Part shown: one piece after another, positions 36,561 through 45,372 of the stretch
Layout: every line of letters starts with the position of its first letter
How positions within the stretch are numbered: the stretch's first letter is position 1
NCBI RefSeq assembly: GCF_003056345.1
Contig: NZ_PYWB01000001.1
Coordinates: 310,001-374,000 of the forward strand
Source: Devosia submarina
Lineage (GTDB): Bacteria; Pseudomonadota; Alphaproteobacteria; Rhizobiales; Devosiaceae
Direction of reading: 5' to 3'
Length of the DNA stretch: 64,000 nt
Notes under the pieces: model-generated
What the model was told of the DNA's origin: nothing
The model's input: only the letters and a program-made list of their open reading frames with translations
Database searches by the model: none
Made by a program: the position numbers and the translations under genes

Positions 36561-37374
36561 CACCAGTCTCCCCCAACACATACTCCGCCCACTCCGGCAC
36601 CATCACCTGCACCGGCTCCCCCGCAACGCTTACCGCACCCGGATCGGTCACACGGTCGAGCCGCACGATCGCCACCGCGCCACCATCCACCGGCTGCCCG
36701 ATCGTTCCCGCGTCGCGCCCGCCAGCAACCACCGCCGCCCCGACCTCTGCGCTCACCCCTTGCACGATCACCGGCCGCCGCCGTGCCGTGCCGCGATGCT
36801 TCATGCGGCTCACGACCTCCTGGCCGACATAACACCCCTTGGCAAAATCGATCCCGCCCAGCAGGTCAAATCCCACATCATGGGCAAAGGCCTCCATGGC
36901 CGGATAATCGACGCCCAGTTCGGCCACTCCCGCCTCCACCCGCGCCATCCGGTAGGGCCTGTCCTCGGCTTCCCAGCCCTGCGTCTCCTCGAGCGGCGCG
37001 ATCACCCGCCACCCCAGATCAACCGGCCCGCGCTGATCCTTGTGCGCAATGCCCAGCACTGGCTCCGCCGCATAGCCGACGCGAAAACTCTCCCGCAAAT
37101 CCTCGATCACCGCCTGAGCCCGAAGACGGTACATCTTCATGCGCTTGAAGAAATCATCGGCCACGGACTGATGTACATCCACCCACAGGGCGCCCTCGGC
37201 ATGGCCAACCAGCCCTTCCGCCAGGATCTTGCCCTGCGGCGACAGAAGCGCCCACCACGCAGCCGGCCCATCCTCGGCCGGCACATGCCCGGTCACCACA
37301 TCATTGAGCAGCTTGTGCGCATCGGCGCCCGAAAAGCGGAAAACGGCCCGGTCAGCCCGCAGATAGGTGGTCAT
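36520..37374 (-). CDS. ygfZ: YgfZ/GcvT-like folate-binding protein
   Basis: A 284-residue protein of the YgfZ family, needed for repair or assembly of some Fe-S enzymes in a folate-dependent way. The signature K-x-C-Y-x-G-Q-E is seen as KGCYVGQEVV near residue 191. The last 14 or so residues, after YVLGE, are Gly/Ser/Glu-rich and encoded by the third copy of the family A repeat, so the native end was probably near YVLGE. It is divergent from the dihydroorotase gene, 71 bases away. Confidence 0.88.
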   Translation of the reverse strand: MTTYLRADRAVFRFSGADAHKLLNDVVTGHVPAEDGPAAWWALLSPQGKILAEGLVGHAEGALWVDVHQSVADDFFKRMKMYRLRAQAVIEDLRESFRVGYAAEPVLGIAHKDQRGPVDLGWRVIAPLEETQGWEAEDRPYRMARVEAGVAELGVDYPAMEAFAHDVGFDLLGGIDFAKGCYVGQEVVSRMKHRGTARRRPVIVQGVSAEVGAAVVAGGRDAGTIGQPVDGGAVAIVRLDRVTDPGAVSVAGEPVQVMVPEWAEYVLGETGGEGSEEPSGQAGG

Positions 37375-37445
37375 GAATCTCTTGCCTCGCCGTCAATCCG
37401 TCCGCTAAACCCCGCAACAACAAACGGGCAGGGCGGGAACCAGAC

Positions 37446-38774
37446 ATGGCGCAGTACGACACCATTTTCAAGAACGCCACGCTGGTGAACCAGGACGGCG
37501 AAGGCCCCGCCAATATTGGCGTCCGCAACGGCCGCATCGCCGCCATTGGCGGTCTTGCCAGTGACCTCGCAGCCGAGACCATCGACTGCAAGGGCCTCCA
37601 CATCTTGCCCGGCGTTATCGACACCCAGGTCCATTTCCGCGAACCCGGCCTGACGCACAAGGAAGACTTGGAGTCGGGCTCCCTTTCGGCCGTCATGGGC
37701 GGTGTGACGGGCGTTTTCGAAATGCCCAACACCAACCCGCTCACCACCACGCGCGAAACGTTCGAGGCAAAGATCGCAGCCGGCACGAACCGCATGCATT
37801 GCGACTTCGCCTTCTATATCGGCGGCACCCACGAAAATGTCGGCGAGCTCGCTACGCTCGAAAAGCTTCCCGGTTGTGCCGGCATCAAGGTCTTCATGGG
37901 CTCCTCCACCGGCTCACTCCTCGTGCCCGACGACGATGGCGTTGAAGCCATCCTGCGCGCCATCTCCCGCCGCGCCGCCTTCCATTCGGAAGATGAATAC
38001 ATGCTCGAGCAGCGCAAGGATTTGCGCGTCCCCGGCGACCCATCGAGCCACCCTGTCTGGCGCTCGCCCGAAGTCGCGCTCAACTGCACGCAGCGCCTAG
38101 TTGGCCTCGCCCGCAAAACGGGCAAGCGCATCCATGTCCTTCATATTTCGACCGGCGAGGAGATCGCCTACCTCGCTGACCACAAGGATGTCGCGAGCGT
38201 CGAAGTCACGCCCCATCATCTGACGCTCGACGAAACCGCCTACACACGCCTTGGCACCTACGCCCAGATGAACCCGCCCGTCCGCGACAAGGCGCACCGC
38301 GAAGCCATCTGGGGCGGCGTCAGCAATGGCGTGGCCGACATCCTGGGGTCCGACCACGCGCCCCACACAACAGAGGAAAAAGACCACCCCTATCCCCAAT
38401 CCCACTCCGGCATGACGGGCGTCCAGACGCTCGTCCCCATCATGCTCGATCACGTTAACAATGGTAGGCTCACCCTCCAGCGCTTTGTCGACATGACCAG
38501 CGCCGGCCCCAATCGCCTCTTCGGCATTGCCGGCAAGGGTCGCATCGCCGTCGGCTATGACGCCGATTTCACCGTCATTGATTTCAAGCGCCGCGAGACC
38601 ATCACCAACCAATGGGTCAAGAGCCGCGCCGGCTGGACCCCTTATGATGGCGTGACGGTCACCGGCTGGCCGGTAGGCACGATCGTGCGCGGCAATCGAG
38701 TGATGTGGCAGGGAGAACTGGTGACCCCATCAATGGGCCAGCCCATGCGCTTTCTTGAAGCGCTGCCGGTTTAA
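37446..38774 (+). CDS. pyrC: Dihydroorotase
   Basis: A 442-residue amidohydrolase of pyrimidine biosynthesis, converting carbamoyl aspartate to dihydroorotate. The metal-binding motif GVIDTQVHFREPG lies near residue 56, KVFMGSST carries the carboxylated-Lys position, and HLHIST-like VLHISTGEE and SDHAPHTTEEK complete the site. Its length fits the 440-residue class seen in Rhizobiales. GGGCGGGAA precedes the ATG. It is inferred active since the motifs are complete; related dihydropyrimidinases are less likely given the SDHAPH signature. Confidence 0.88.
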   Translation: MAQYDTIFKNATLVNQDGEGPANIGVRNGRIAAIGGLASDLAAETIDCKGLHILPGVIDTQVHFREPGLTHKEDLESGSLSAVMGGVTGVFEMPNTNPLTTTRETFEAKIAAGTNRMHCDFAFYIGGTHENVGELATLEKLPGCAGIKVFMGSSTGSLLVPDDDGVEAILRAISRRAAFHSEDEYMLEQRKDLRVPGDPSSHPVWRSPEVALNCTQRLVGLARKTGKRIHVLHISTGEEIAYLADHKDVASVEVTPHHLTLDETAYTRLGTYAQMNPPVRDKAHREAIWGGVSNGVADILGSDHAPHTTEEKDHPYPQSHSGMTGVQTLVPIMLDHVNNGRLTLQRFVDMTSAGPNRLFGIAGKGRIAVGYDADFTVIDFKRRETITNQWVKSRAGWTPYDGVTVTGWPVGTIVRGNRVMWQGELVTPSMGQPMRFLEALPV

Positions 38775-38826
38775 CGCGAGGCCGCGCGGAAACGATAACA
38801 GTCTGCTAACGCCAAACAGGCAAATG

Positions 38827-38848
38827 CGGTGCCCCAAAGGCACCGTTT
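38827..38848 (+). terminator. Hairpin after pyrC, possible terminator
   Basis: CGGTGCC - CCAAA - GGCACCG followed by TTT, about 50 bases past the pyrC stop and just before the stop of the convergent small gene. The stem is 7 bp and the T-run short. Confidence 0.5.
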
Positions 38849-38853
38849 GGCGG

Positions 38854-39132
38854 CTATTGCAGCACACGCTCCAGATTATATTCCCCCGTCCGAATCCGGT
38901 CGGGCAGCAATTCCATCAGCTCGGCGGTGGCTTCATCGCCGTGCATTTTGACGAATGTGGCAAGCGCAGCGAACAAGGATGCATGCGCCAATGCAGCCGT
39001 CTGCACGCCGTCTTCCTCGGCGTAATTCCATGCTTCTGCTAGATATTCCAGCGCCAGCTGCCGCTCGCCATTGTCGCGGTCAAACAGGGTCTGGCCCGCA
39101 GCGGGCGCAAAATTGGTTTTGATTGAAGTCAT
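38854..39132 (-). CDS. Small conserved-looking helical protein, unknown function
   Basis: A 92-residue soluble, mostly helical protein (RQLALEYLAEAWNYAEEDGV, then HASLFAALATFVKMHG) with a polar C-terminus. No catalytic motif, signal or membrane segment. The start codon is an ATG at 39132; a TAACC-CGAA-GGTTA palindrome lies upstream at 39176-39189. Its codon use looks like that of its neighbours, so it is probably real. Confidence 0.6.
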   Translation of the reverse strand: MTSIKTNFAPAAGQTLFDRDNGERQLALEYLAEAWNYAEEDGVQTAALAHASLFAALATFVKMHGDEATAELMELLPDRIRTGEYNLERVLQ

Positions 39133-39175
39133 GCCACGGGCGTAGCATGGGTAATTGTGGCAGGCCCGTAAGAAG

Positions 39176-39189
39176 TAACCCGAAGGTTA
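39176..39189. promoter_or_regulatory. Palindrome upstream of the 92-residue gene
   Basis: TAACC - CGAA - GGTTA, a perfect 5-bp inverted repeat 44 bases before the start codon at 39132. It includes TTAACC, which resembles a CtrA half-site, but the partner half-site does not have the N7 spacing. Confidence 0.3.
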
Positions 39190-39214
39190 ATACGCGGTGT
39201 GCAAATTTATCCCC

Positions 39215-39595
39215 TTACTCCGCAAAGCGCGTATGAATCTCCCGGGCGGTTTTTTCGGCCTCGGTCAGCAAGCGGGTCAGGGCTTCCTTGGCTGCCGGCG
39301 TGCAATGACGGTGAAAACGGGCAAAAGCGGTATAACCCCCGTTGAATGCCCCTGCCAGGCGCTGCCGCCGGTCCTCGTCCGGCTCATCGAGCGTGATGAG
39401 TTCATCCATCTGCGCCCGCCAATCCGTCGTCTGCGGCTGGCACAGCGGCTGCAGGAAATAAAGGCTGCCCATGATCTCGGCCAGCCGCTCCATCTGCCGC
39501 TGATAAGGCGGATCGATCGCCCAACTGGGCGTGCTAGCGAGCCCAAGAGCCAACACAATAAATGATATACGGCGGAAGCGCTCGATCTGCGTCAC
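39215..39595 (-). CDS. TIGR02301-like exported protein
   Basis: A 126-residue protein. From the GTG at 39595 the N-terminus is a signal peptide (RRISFIVLALGLASTPSWA), followed by a helical domain with YFLQPLC, DWRAQMDELI and FNGGYTAFARFHRHC, recalling TIGR02301, an alphaproteobacterial family of unknown function. Two cysteines in those motifs may pair. The frame can be opened upstream to 39646, but that start lies inside a family B repeat (MDHRDKPGDDD), so I prefer the later codon; a strong ribosome-binding site is not evident for either. Confidence 0.65.
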   Translation of the reverse strand: MTQIERFRRISFIVLALGLASTPSWAIDPPYQRQMERLAEIMGSLYFLQPLCQPQTTDWRAQMDELITLDEPDEDRRQRLAGAFNGGYTAFARFHRHCTPAAKEALTRLLTEAEKTAREIHTRFAE

Positions 39596-39615
39596 GTCCC
39601 AAACAGCCCAACTAT

Positions 39616-39689
39616 CGTCATCACCGGGCTTGTCCCGGTGATCCATCTCACAACACTTATGGATTGCCGGGACAAGCCCGGCAATGACG
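39616..39689. repeat. Family B compound palindromic repeat (two inverted arms)
   Basis: GTCATCACCGGGCTTGTCCC then GGTGATCC, about 18 bases of spacer, then GGATTGCCGGGACAAGCCCG and GCAATGAC in inverse orientation. The two arms are inverted with respect to each other. Confidence 0.8.
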
Positions 39690-39726
39690 AAGGGCGAGTT
39701 GCAGCGCTAACCATTGCTCTGCCTTA

Positions 39727-40137
39727 TCACCCCTGCTGCAAAACTGCGAAGGCTCTCGCAAGGACGTCATCGAGCCGGCTCGTTGTCCGGAATGCCACCA
39801 GCGCCGAAGGATCGACCCATTTATGGTCCGCAATCTCGTCCGACGCCCGCAGCACGCCCGAAAAATCCCTCGTCACAAACACTTGGAGCCGAAAAGTGCC
39901 TTCTCGCCCAAGCATTTGCTCCATCACCGGCCGCACATTACGCACGGTGATATTGAGCTCCTCCTGCACCTCGCGGATCGCGCATTGCTCGATGCTCTCG
40001 CCCTCTTCGATCCGTCCGCCCGGCAAGGTCCACAGATGCTGGTAGGGCGCATAGGCGCGCTTGATCAGCAGCACCTTGCCTTCCCTGACAATGGCAACAC
40101 TGGCGGCATTGGGTTGGTCGGTCACGAGGTGATCCAT
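39727..40137 (-). CDS. NUDIX hydrolase
   Basis: A 136-residue NUDIX protein. The box reads G-X5-E-X7-REV-QEE-L from GGRIEEGESIEQCAI onward, with Asn where the final Gly is usual (EELN). The N-terminal SVAIVREGKVLLIKR and the LWTLPGG loop are typical of ADP-ribose or (d)NTP pyrophosphatases; the substrate is unknown. The start at 40137 matches the family; the longer frame to 40215 runs over the divergent SRAP gene. Confidence 0.85.
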   Translation of the reverse strand: MDHLVTDQPNAASVAIVREGKVLLIKRAYAPYQHLWTLPGGRIEEGESIEQCAIREVQEELNITVRNVRPVMEQMLGREGTFRLQVFVTRDFSGVLRASDEIADHKWVDPSALVAFRTTSRLDDVLARAFAVLQQG

Positions 40138-40193
40138 TTGCGATTCGGGCACCAAGACATTACCTGTTGTTGGTAAACGATGGAGACCACAAC

Positions 40194-40931
40194 ATGTGCG
40201 GCCGTTACGCTTCAACGCTCCCGCCCGAGATGCTGCAGGAGCTTTTCAAGCTGCTCAATAAGCTCGACATGGTCCCGCGCTATAACATTGCGCCGACCCA
40301 GCCGATTGCCGCAATTTGGGAGCAGCACGGCCGCCGCGAAGCCCATTTCGCGCGCTGGGGCCTGGTGCCCGGTTGGGTCAAGGACCCCCGTGAATTTCCG
40401 CTGCTGATCAACGCCCGCGTCGAGACCATGGCCGAAAAACCGGCTTTCCGCGATGCGCTTAAACACGGCCGCTGCATCATTCCTGCCAGCGGGTACTACG
40501 AATGGCACACCAATCCGGATAAGACCAAGCAGCCCTACTACATCACCTATGCCGATGGTCGCCCCATGGCGCTGGCTGGCCTTTATGCCAGCTGGATGGG
40601 CCCTAATGGCGAGGAGATTGACAGCGTCGCCACCATCACCGTGCCGACCAATGCGCAGCTCTCCCCCATCCACGACCGCATGCCAGCCATCATTGCGCCT
40701 GACGCGATCGACGACTGGCTCAATGTCCGGGATGTCCGCGCCGCTGAGGCTCGCCAGCTGGCCCTGCCGCTGCCCGACGGCGTCCTCAAATTTCATCCAG
40801 TCTCGACCCGCGTCAACTCCGCCCGCGATGACGACCCTGGCCTGATCGAGCCCGCAACGGTCGAGCCGCCAAAGCCTCCCGCCGCAAAGAAACGCGTCGC
40901 CGGCGGCAGCGCCCAGATGGATCTGTTTTGA
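40194..40931 (+). CDS. SRAP-domain protein (YedK/HMCES-like abasic-site DNA-protein crosslinker)
   Basis: A 245-residue protein starting MCGRYA, so Cys2 becomes the N-terminal nucleophile after Met removal; an upstream extension to 40167 would destroy this and is rejected. The other active-site residues are visible: RYNIAPTQ (Asn), PASGYYEW (Glu) and LSPIHDRMP (His). Family members form a covalent link with abasic sites in single-stranded DNA. The last 35 residues are a Lys/Ala/Pro tail. A family C repeat follows. Confidence 0.93.
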   Translation: MCGRYASTLPPEMLQELFKLLNKLDMVPRYNIAPTQPIAAIWEQHGRREAHFARWGLVPGWVKDPREFPLLINARVETMAEKPAFRDALKHGRCIIPASGYYEWHTNPDKTKQPYYITYADGRPMALAGLYASWMGPNGEEIDSVATITVPTNAQLSPIHDRMPAIIAPDAIDDWLNVRDVRAAEARQLALPLPDGVLKFHPVSTRVNSARDDDPGLIEPATVEPPKPPAAKKRVAGGSAQMDLF

Positions 40932-40950
40932 AGAGCGCCACCCCCCAGAG

Positions 40951-40981
40951 CCCTCGTGGTGAGCCTGTCGAACCACGAGGG
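40951..40981. repeat. Family C palindromic repeat (left arm of an inverted pair)
   Basis: CCCTCGTGGT - GAGCCTGTCGA - ACCACGAGGG, a perfect 10-bp stem, between convergent SRAP and hemerythrin genes. The inverted partner is at 41033. Confidence 0.85.
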
Positions 40982-40984
40982 CCT

Positions 40985-41005
40985 GCCCCGGGCTTGACCC
41001 GGGGC
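40985..41005. repeat. Family A-like palindrome inside a family C pair
   Basis: GCCCCGGGCTTGACCCGGGG plus C, a family A type hairpin with a different stem sequence, inserted between the two family C arms. GCGAGTGGAG follows. Confidence 0.6.
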
Positions 41006-41032
41006 CGGGCGAGTGGAGGACTAGAGTGCCAC

Positions 41033-41064
41033 GGCCTCGTCCTTCGACAAGCTCAGGATGAGGC
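41033..41064. repeat. Inverted family C palindrome (right arm)
   Basis: GGCCTCGTCCTTCGACAAGC then TCAGGATGAGGC, the inverse of the arm at 40951, with a weaker stem. The same left-arm/right-arm layout is seen at 45184 and 45244. Confidence 0.8.
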
Positions 41065-41082
41065 CTACTGAGCCAGGCTCAA

Positions 41083-41643
41083 TCAAACCCCGATCCCAAA
41101 ATACCCCAGCGCATCCCCCATCGCATCTTCCTCATAGCCAAGATGGGACAGCAGCACCCGCTCCAGCGCAAAATAGACGATCTTGGTTTCCTCGAACCGC
41201 GCCTCGGTCGGCTCATCGATCAGCGTATTGAGCGCGTCCACCAGCCGCTCCAGCAGTTCGTGCACCACCACATGCTCCGCCCTTAGCCGGTCCGCGATCG
41301 CCTTGAATACCGGCCCTTGCTGCGCCAGCCCCGGAAAGATTGCATAGTCCTCGATGGAATGGTGCGTGTTGACGATCTGACAGTGCTGCCCGCAGAGATT
41401 ACCGAAGCGCCGGTAGTTGGCGACCATGGCGAGATTGCCGGTCTCCTCGGCCACCTGCTCATGCGTCACCGCACCGCGTGAGGCCCGCTCGATAAGCTGC
41501 CCCAACGTCACCATGTTGCGCCGCAAGTGATCATGGATCATGCGCAGATGCAGGCCAGGTTCGCGCTGCTCCTCGGTCAAACCCTCCAGCTTTGGCGCCG
41601 TCGGACGCGTTGCGTCGTCTAGAAATTGGATATCGTCGATCAT
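41083..41643 (-). CDS. Hemerythrin HHE-domain protein
   Basis: A 186-residue four-helix protein. Likely iron ligands are in HLRMIHDHLRRN, THHSIEDYAIFP, EHVVVHELLERL and SHLGYEEDAM, matching the HHE domain. Such proteins bind a di-iron site and may sense or carry oxygen or NO, or help repair Fe-S clusters. No regulatory partner is adjacent. The gene is convergent with the SRAP gene, separated by repeats. Confidence 0.85.
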   Translation of the reverse strand: MIDDIQFLDDATRPTAPKLEGLTEEQREPGLHLRMIHDHLRRNMVTLGQLIERASRGAVTHEQVAEETGNLAMVANYRRFGNLCGQHCQIVNTHHSIEDYAIFPGLAQQGPVFKAIADRLRAEHVVVHELLERLVDALNTLIDEPTEARFEETKIVYFALERVLLSHLGYEEDAMGDALGYFGIGV

Positions 41644-41702
41644 GCCAGCTAGATGGCCTTAACCAGAAGGCTGATCAAGACGGCACAAAAAAGTGGCCGC
41701 CC

Positions 41703-43118
41703 TCAAGGCAGCATCTTGCCCGGGTTCAGAATCCCCTTGGGGTCCAGCGCCCCTTTGATCGAGCGCATCATTTCGAGCGCCACCGGGTCCTTCACCTGGC
41801 GCAGCAAATTGACCTTGAGCTGGCCAATCCCGTGCTCTGCCGAAACCGAACCACCGAGCTTAAGCACGATCTCATAAATGGCATCATGCACCCGCTCCTC
41901 GGCCTCCAGCATGAACGCCTTGCCGTCCGCCCCCACCGGCTGGCTGAAATTGAAGTGGATATTACCATCGCCCATATGCCCGAACGGCACCGGCCTGATC
42001 CCCGGCAACAGCCGCTCGGCCGCCGCAATCCCTTGCGCAATTAGCTGCGGCACGGCAGCAATCGGCACCGAAACATCGTGCTTGATCGACGCGCCTTCCC
42101 TAGATTGCACCTCGCTCATCTGCTCGCGAAACGCCCACATGCGCGTGCGGTCCTCGAGGCTCTCGGCCATGACGGCATTGTCGATCAATCCATCAGCAAA
42201 CGCCGCCTCGATCGCCGCCTGCAACGTCCCCTCCGGTCCGCCCCGCATGCGCGACACTTCGATCAGCGCATACCAGGGGGAGGGGCCCGCCGTAGGATCG
42301 CGATCAAGGAACCCATGCCGCAATTGCAACTCCAGCCCTAGGACGGGCACGATCTCGAACGCATTGAGCCGCGCGCCCACACGCTCGCGTAGCAGTTGGA
42401 ACAGGCTCAAGCCTACCTCCGGCCCCGCAATGTTCACCAGCGCCGTCTCGTAATCTTCCGGCTTGGGGAAAATCTTGAGCGTTGCAGCGGTAATGATCCC
42501 CAGCGTCCCCTCGGCCCCCACCAGCAGATCCTTGAGATCATAGCCGGTATTATCCTTCTTGAGCGCATTGAGCCCCTGATAAAGCCGCCCATCGGCGAGC
42601 ACCGCCTCCACCCCCATGGTTAGCTCCCGCGCATTGCCATAGGCCAGGACATTAACGCCCCCCGCATTAGACGAGAGAAGCCCACCAATGCGGGCAGACC
42701 CTTGCGAGGCCAGCCATAGCGGAAAGATATTGCCCTCCGCCTCCGCCGCCTTATGCGCGTTTTCAAGGATCACCCCGGCCTCGGCGGTCATGGTCCCCGC
42801 CGCCACATCGACGCTGCGGATCTTGTCGAGCTTCGCCAGGCTCACGATCACCTCGTCGCCGCGCTGGGGCACTTGCGCCCCCACAAGCCCCGTATTGCCG
42901 CCCTGCGCAATGATCCCGACCTCGTGCTGATGCGCCCAGCGCAAAATCGCCTGCACCTCAGCGACCGAGCTTGGCATCACCACCGCAGCCGCTCCCGTGT
43001 GGAAGCGTTTGCGCGGTTCTCGCAAATAATTCCCCATGTGTTCGGGCTCGCCTATAACGGCGTTGGGCCCGATCAAGGCTGCGAGGTCTTGGACGATCTG
43101 TGCATGGGGCAAGGACAT
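41703..43118 (-). CDS. FAD-binding oxidase of the GlcD / D-2-hydroxyacid dehydrogenase family
   Basis: A 471-residue flavoprotein. The FAD_binding_4 domain is marked by QGGNTGLVGAQ near residue 77 and GSARIGGLLSSNAGG near 145, and the C-terminal FAD-oxidase_C domain ends in a GHMGDGNIHFN loop, SAEHGIG and ILNPGKMLP. It would oxidise a D-2-hydroxyacid such as D-lactate, glycolate or D-2-hydroxyglutarate; the exact acid cannot be told. The His/Asp-rich GHMGDGN loop probably holds a metal. Confidence 0.88.
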   Translation of the reverse strand: MSLPHAQIVQDLAALIGPNAVIGEPEHMGNYLREPRKRFHTGAAAVVMPSSVAEVQAILRWAHQHEVGIIAQGGNTGLVGAQVPQRGDEVIVSLAKLDKIRSVDVAAGTMTAEAGVILENAHKAAEAEGNIFPLWLASQGSARIGGLLSSNAGGVNVLAYGNARELTMGVEAVLADGRLYQGLNALKKDNTGYDLKDLLVGAEGTLGIITAATLKIFPKPEDYETALVNIAGPEVGLSLFQLLRERVGARLNAFEIVPVLGLELQLRHGFLDRDPTAGPSPWYALIEVSRMRGGPEGTLQAAIEAAFADGLIDNAVMAESLEDRTRMWAFREQMSEVQSREGASIKHDVSVPIAAVPQLIAQGIAAAERLLPGIRPVPFGHMGDGNIHFNFSQPVGADGKAFMLEAEERVHDAIYEIVLKLGGSVSAEHGIGQLKVNLLRQVKDPVALEMMRSIKGALDPKGILNPGKMLP

Positions 43119-43288
43119 GGGAGATCCGGAAAGGGCAGGGGCCTTCTAAATGGCTCTGAAAACGGACGGGGACAAGCGGCACAAGGGGGAATAAACCACC
43201 AAGCGACTGGAACAAATGGGCGAATCCATTACGGTAGCGGCCAATCGAGCCTGCAATCCTGCCCGCCGCTGTTCCCGTGAGTGAATTT

Positions 43289-43906
43289 ATGACAACAACA
43301 ACATGGCCGGAAATCTACTTCATCCGGCATGGCCAGACGCAGTGGAACGCGGAGCGCCGCTACCAGGGCCGGCGCGACATCCCCCTCAACGACATCGGTC
43401 GCGGACAAGCCGACCAGAACGGGCGCACGCTCGCTTCGCTCTTCAAGGCACGTGGCCTTGATCCTAATGCCTTTGAATGGCACGCCTCGCCCCTGGGACG
43501 CACCCGCGAAACCATGGAGCGCGTTCGCGCCGGCTTCGACACGCCACTGCCCGAAGTCAAATTCGACATTCGCCTTATGGAAATCTCCTTCGGCATCCTG
43601 GAAGGCGAATTGTTCGAGGATCTGCCTGCCACCATGGCTGTTGCCCCCGGCAAGCGCACCGAGGACTATTGGGAGTTCCGGCCCGAAAACGGCGAAAACT
43701 ATCGCGACGTCGAAACGCGCCTAGCCGAGTTTTCGAGCGTTCTCCAGGGCCCTTCTGTCGTTGTCGCCCATGGCGGCATCGCCCGCACCCTGCGCGTCCT
43801 GATCGAGCGGGCGCCCATCATTGAAGTCATCAACTGGGCCCCGCCGCAGGACGTCATCATGCACTTCAAGCCCGGCTTCATGGAACTGCTCAGCGCCCCC
43901 TCCTGA
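43289..43906 (+). CDS. Histidine phosphatase family protein (phosphoglycerate mutase-like)
   Basis: A 205-residue protein with the catalytic RHGQTQWN motif near residue 14 and a second active-site His in VVAHGGIARTL. It resembles phosphoglycerate mutase-like or alpha-ribazole phosphatase-type enzymes; true glycolytic mutase activity is not certain. The ATG at 43289 fits the family better than the GTG at 43277. Confidence 0.85.
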   Translation: MTTTTWPEIYFIRHGQTQWNAERRYQGRRDIPLNDIGRGQADQNGRTLASLFKARGLDPNAFEWHASPLGRTRETMERVRAGFDTPLPEVKFDIRLMEISFGILEGELFEDLPATMAVAPGKRTEDYWEFRPENGENYRDVETRLAEFSSVLQGPSVVVAHGGIARTLRVLIERAPIIEVINWAPPQDVIMHFKPGFMELLSAPS

Positions 43907-43958
43907 TTGACCTGCGGCCCCCGTCTGCCTAGAAAGCCGCCAACCACGGGGCCGCACC

Positions 43959-45074
43959 ATGTCGTTCAACACTTTCGGGCATCTTTTCCGCTTCACCACC
44001 TGGGGTGAAAGCCATGGACCGGCCCTCGGCGTCGTGGTCGACGGCTGCCCTCCGGGGCTCGTGCTGACGCCCGAAATGATCCAGCGCGATCTCGACCGTC
44101 GCAAGCCCGGCCAGTCGAAATATACCACCCAGCGCCGCGAAGCCGACGAGGTTCGTATCCTCTCCGGCGTCTTCGAAGACGAGCGCACCGACGGCCCCCG
44201 CACCACGGGAACGCCCATTTCCCTCCTGATCGAAAACACCGACCAACGCTCCAAGGACTACGCCGATATCCGCGACAAATACCGTCCGGGCCACGCCGAC
44301 TACACCTATGATCAGAAATACGGCGTCCGGGACTATCGCGGCGGTGGCCGTACCTCCGCCCGCGAAACCGCGGCCCGCGTCGCCGCTGGCGCCGTTGCCC
44401 GGCAGGTCCTCGCCGGCATCACTATCCGCGCCAGCCTCGTCCAGATCGGCCCGCACAAGATCGACTACAATAATTTCGATTGGGCCCAAGTCGACCAGAA
44501 CCCCTTCTTCTGCGCCGACGCCGTAGCCGCTGCCCATTGGGCCAACTATCTCGACGGCATCCGCAAGGAGGGCAATTCGGTCGGCGCCGTGATCGAGGTT
44601 GTGGCCGAAAACGTCCCCGCCGGCTGGGGCGCCCCGATCTACGGCAAGCTTAGTGCGGACCTCGCCTCCGCCATGATGAGCATCAACGCCGTCAAGGCTG
44701 TGGAAATTGGAGCCGGCTTTGAGGCCGCCAGCCTCACTGGCGTCGAAAACGCCGACCAGATGCGGGCAGGGGAGGGCAAGCCCTATTTCCTCTCCAACCA
44801 CGCTGGCGGCATCTTGGGTGGCATCAGCAATGGCGACCCCATTGTCTGCCGCTTCGCGGTCAAACCCACCTCATCCATCCTGACCCCGCGCCAGACCGTG
44901 ACCACCGGCAACCAGGACGCCGACATCATCACCAAGGGCCGCCATGACCCCTGCGTCGGCATCCGCGCCGTCCCTGTCGGCGAAGCCATGATGGCCCTCG
45001 TCCTCGCCGACCACGCCCTCCGCCATCGCGGCCAAACCGGCCGTGAAGGTGCGGTGGGCTTCGAGCGCAATTAA
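43959..45074 (+). CDS. aroC: Chorismate synthase
   Basis: A 371-residue FMN-dependent enzyme that makes chorismate from EPSP, the last common step to aromatic amino acids. The start [20 protein letters not shown] and the [34 protein letters not shown] and [14 protein letters not shown] segments are diagnostic. Length is typical. It is 52 bases after the histidine phosphatase and may be co-transcribed with it. Confidence 0.97.
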   Translation: MSFNTFGHLFRFTTWGESHGPALGVVVDGCPPGLVLTPEMIQRDLDRRKPGQSKYTTQRREADEVRILSGVFEDERTDGPRTTGTPISLLIENTDQRSKDYADIRDKYRPGHADYTYDQKYGVRDYRGGGRTSARETAARVAAGAVARQVLAGITIRASLVQIGPHKIDYNNFDWAQVDQNPFFCADAVAAAHWANYLDGIRKEGNSVGAVIEVVAENVPAGWGAPIYGKLSADLASAMMSINAVKAVEIGAGFEAASLTGVENADQMRAGEGKPYFLSNHAGGILGGISNGDPIVCRFAVKPTSSILTPRQTVTTGNQDADIITKGRHDPCVGIRAVPVGEAMMALVLADHALRHRGQTGREGAVGFERN

Positions 45075-45090
45075 TCTTACCACACGCTCG

Positions 45091-45130
45091 ATGTCATCCC
45101 GGCCTCGAGCCGGGATCCATCCCGAGATGG
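45091..45130. repeat. Family B palindromic repeat
   Basis: GTCATCCCGGCCTCGAGCC then GGGATCCATCCCGAGATGG, nearly identical to the copy at 12061, at the start of the aroC-tlyA convergent gap. Confidence 0.85.
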
Positions 45131-45183
45131 CGCCACAGCCGCTAGCTGGTCCAGACAAACACCAGCACCCACAATGCCCAAGA

Positions 45184-45274
45184 GGCCTCATGGTGAGCCC
45201 GTCGAACCACGAGGCCGCGCGAGTGGAGGCCTCAGGTGCCACACCCTCATGGTTCGACAAGCTCACCATGAGGT
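45184..45274. repeat. Family C repeat pair in inverted orientation
   Basis: Left arm GGCCTCATGGT - GAGCCCGTCGA - ACCACGAGGCC at 45184-45216, then GCGCGAGTGGAG, and the inverted right arm CCTCATGGTTCGACAAGCTC then ACCATGAGG at 45244-45274. This is the fullest family C unit in the window. Confidence 0.88.
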
Positions 45275-45317
45275 CTACTGCAAATATGGTTCTCCGAACG
45301 CGCCCCAACCCCGATCC

Positions 45318-45356
45318 GTCCCTCCCCCTCCCAGGGGGAGGCTAGGGGTGGGGGGC
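45318..45356. repeat. Family D palindromic repeat
   Basis: CCTCCCCCTCCCAGGGGGAGG followed by CTAGGGGTGGGGGG, 17 bases before the tlyA stop codon. Confidence 0.7.
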
Positions 45357-45372
45357 CTACCTCGACACTGGC

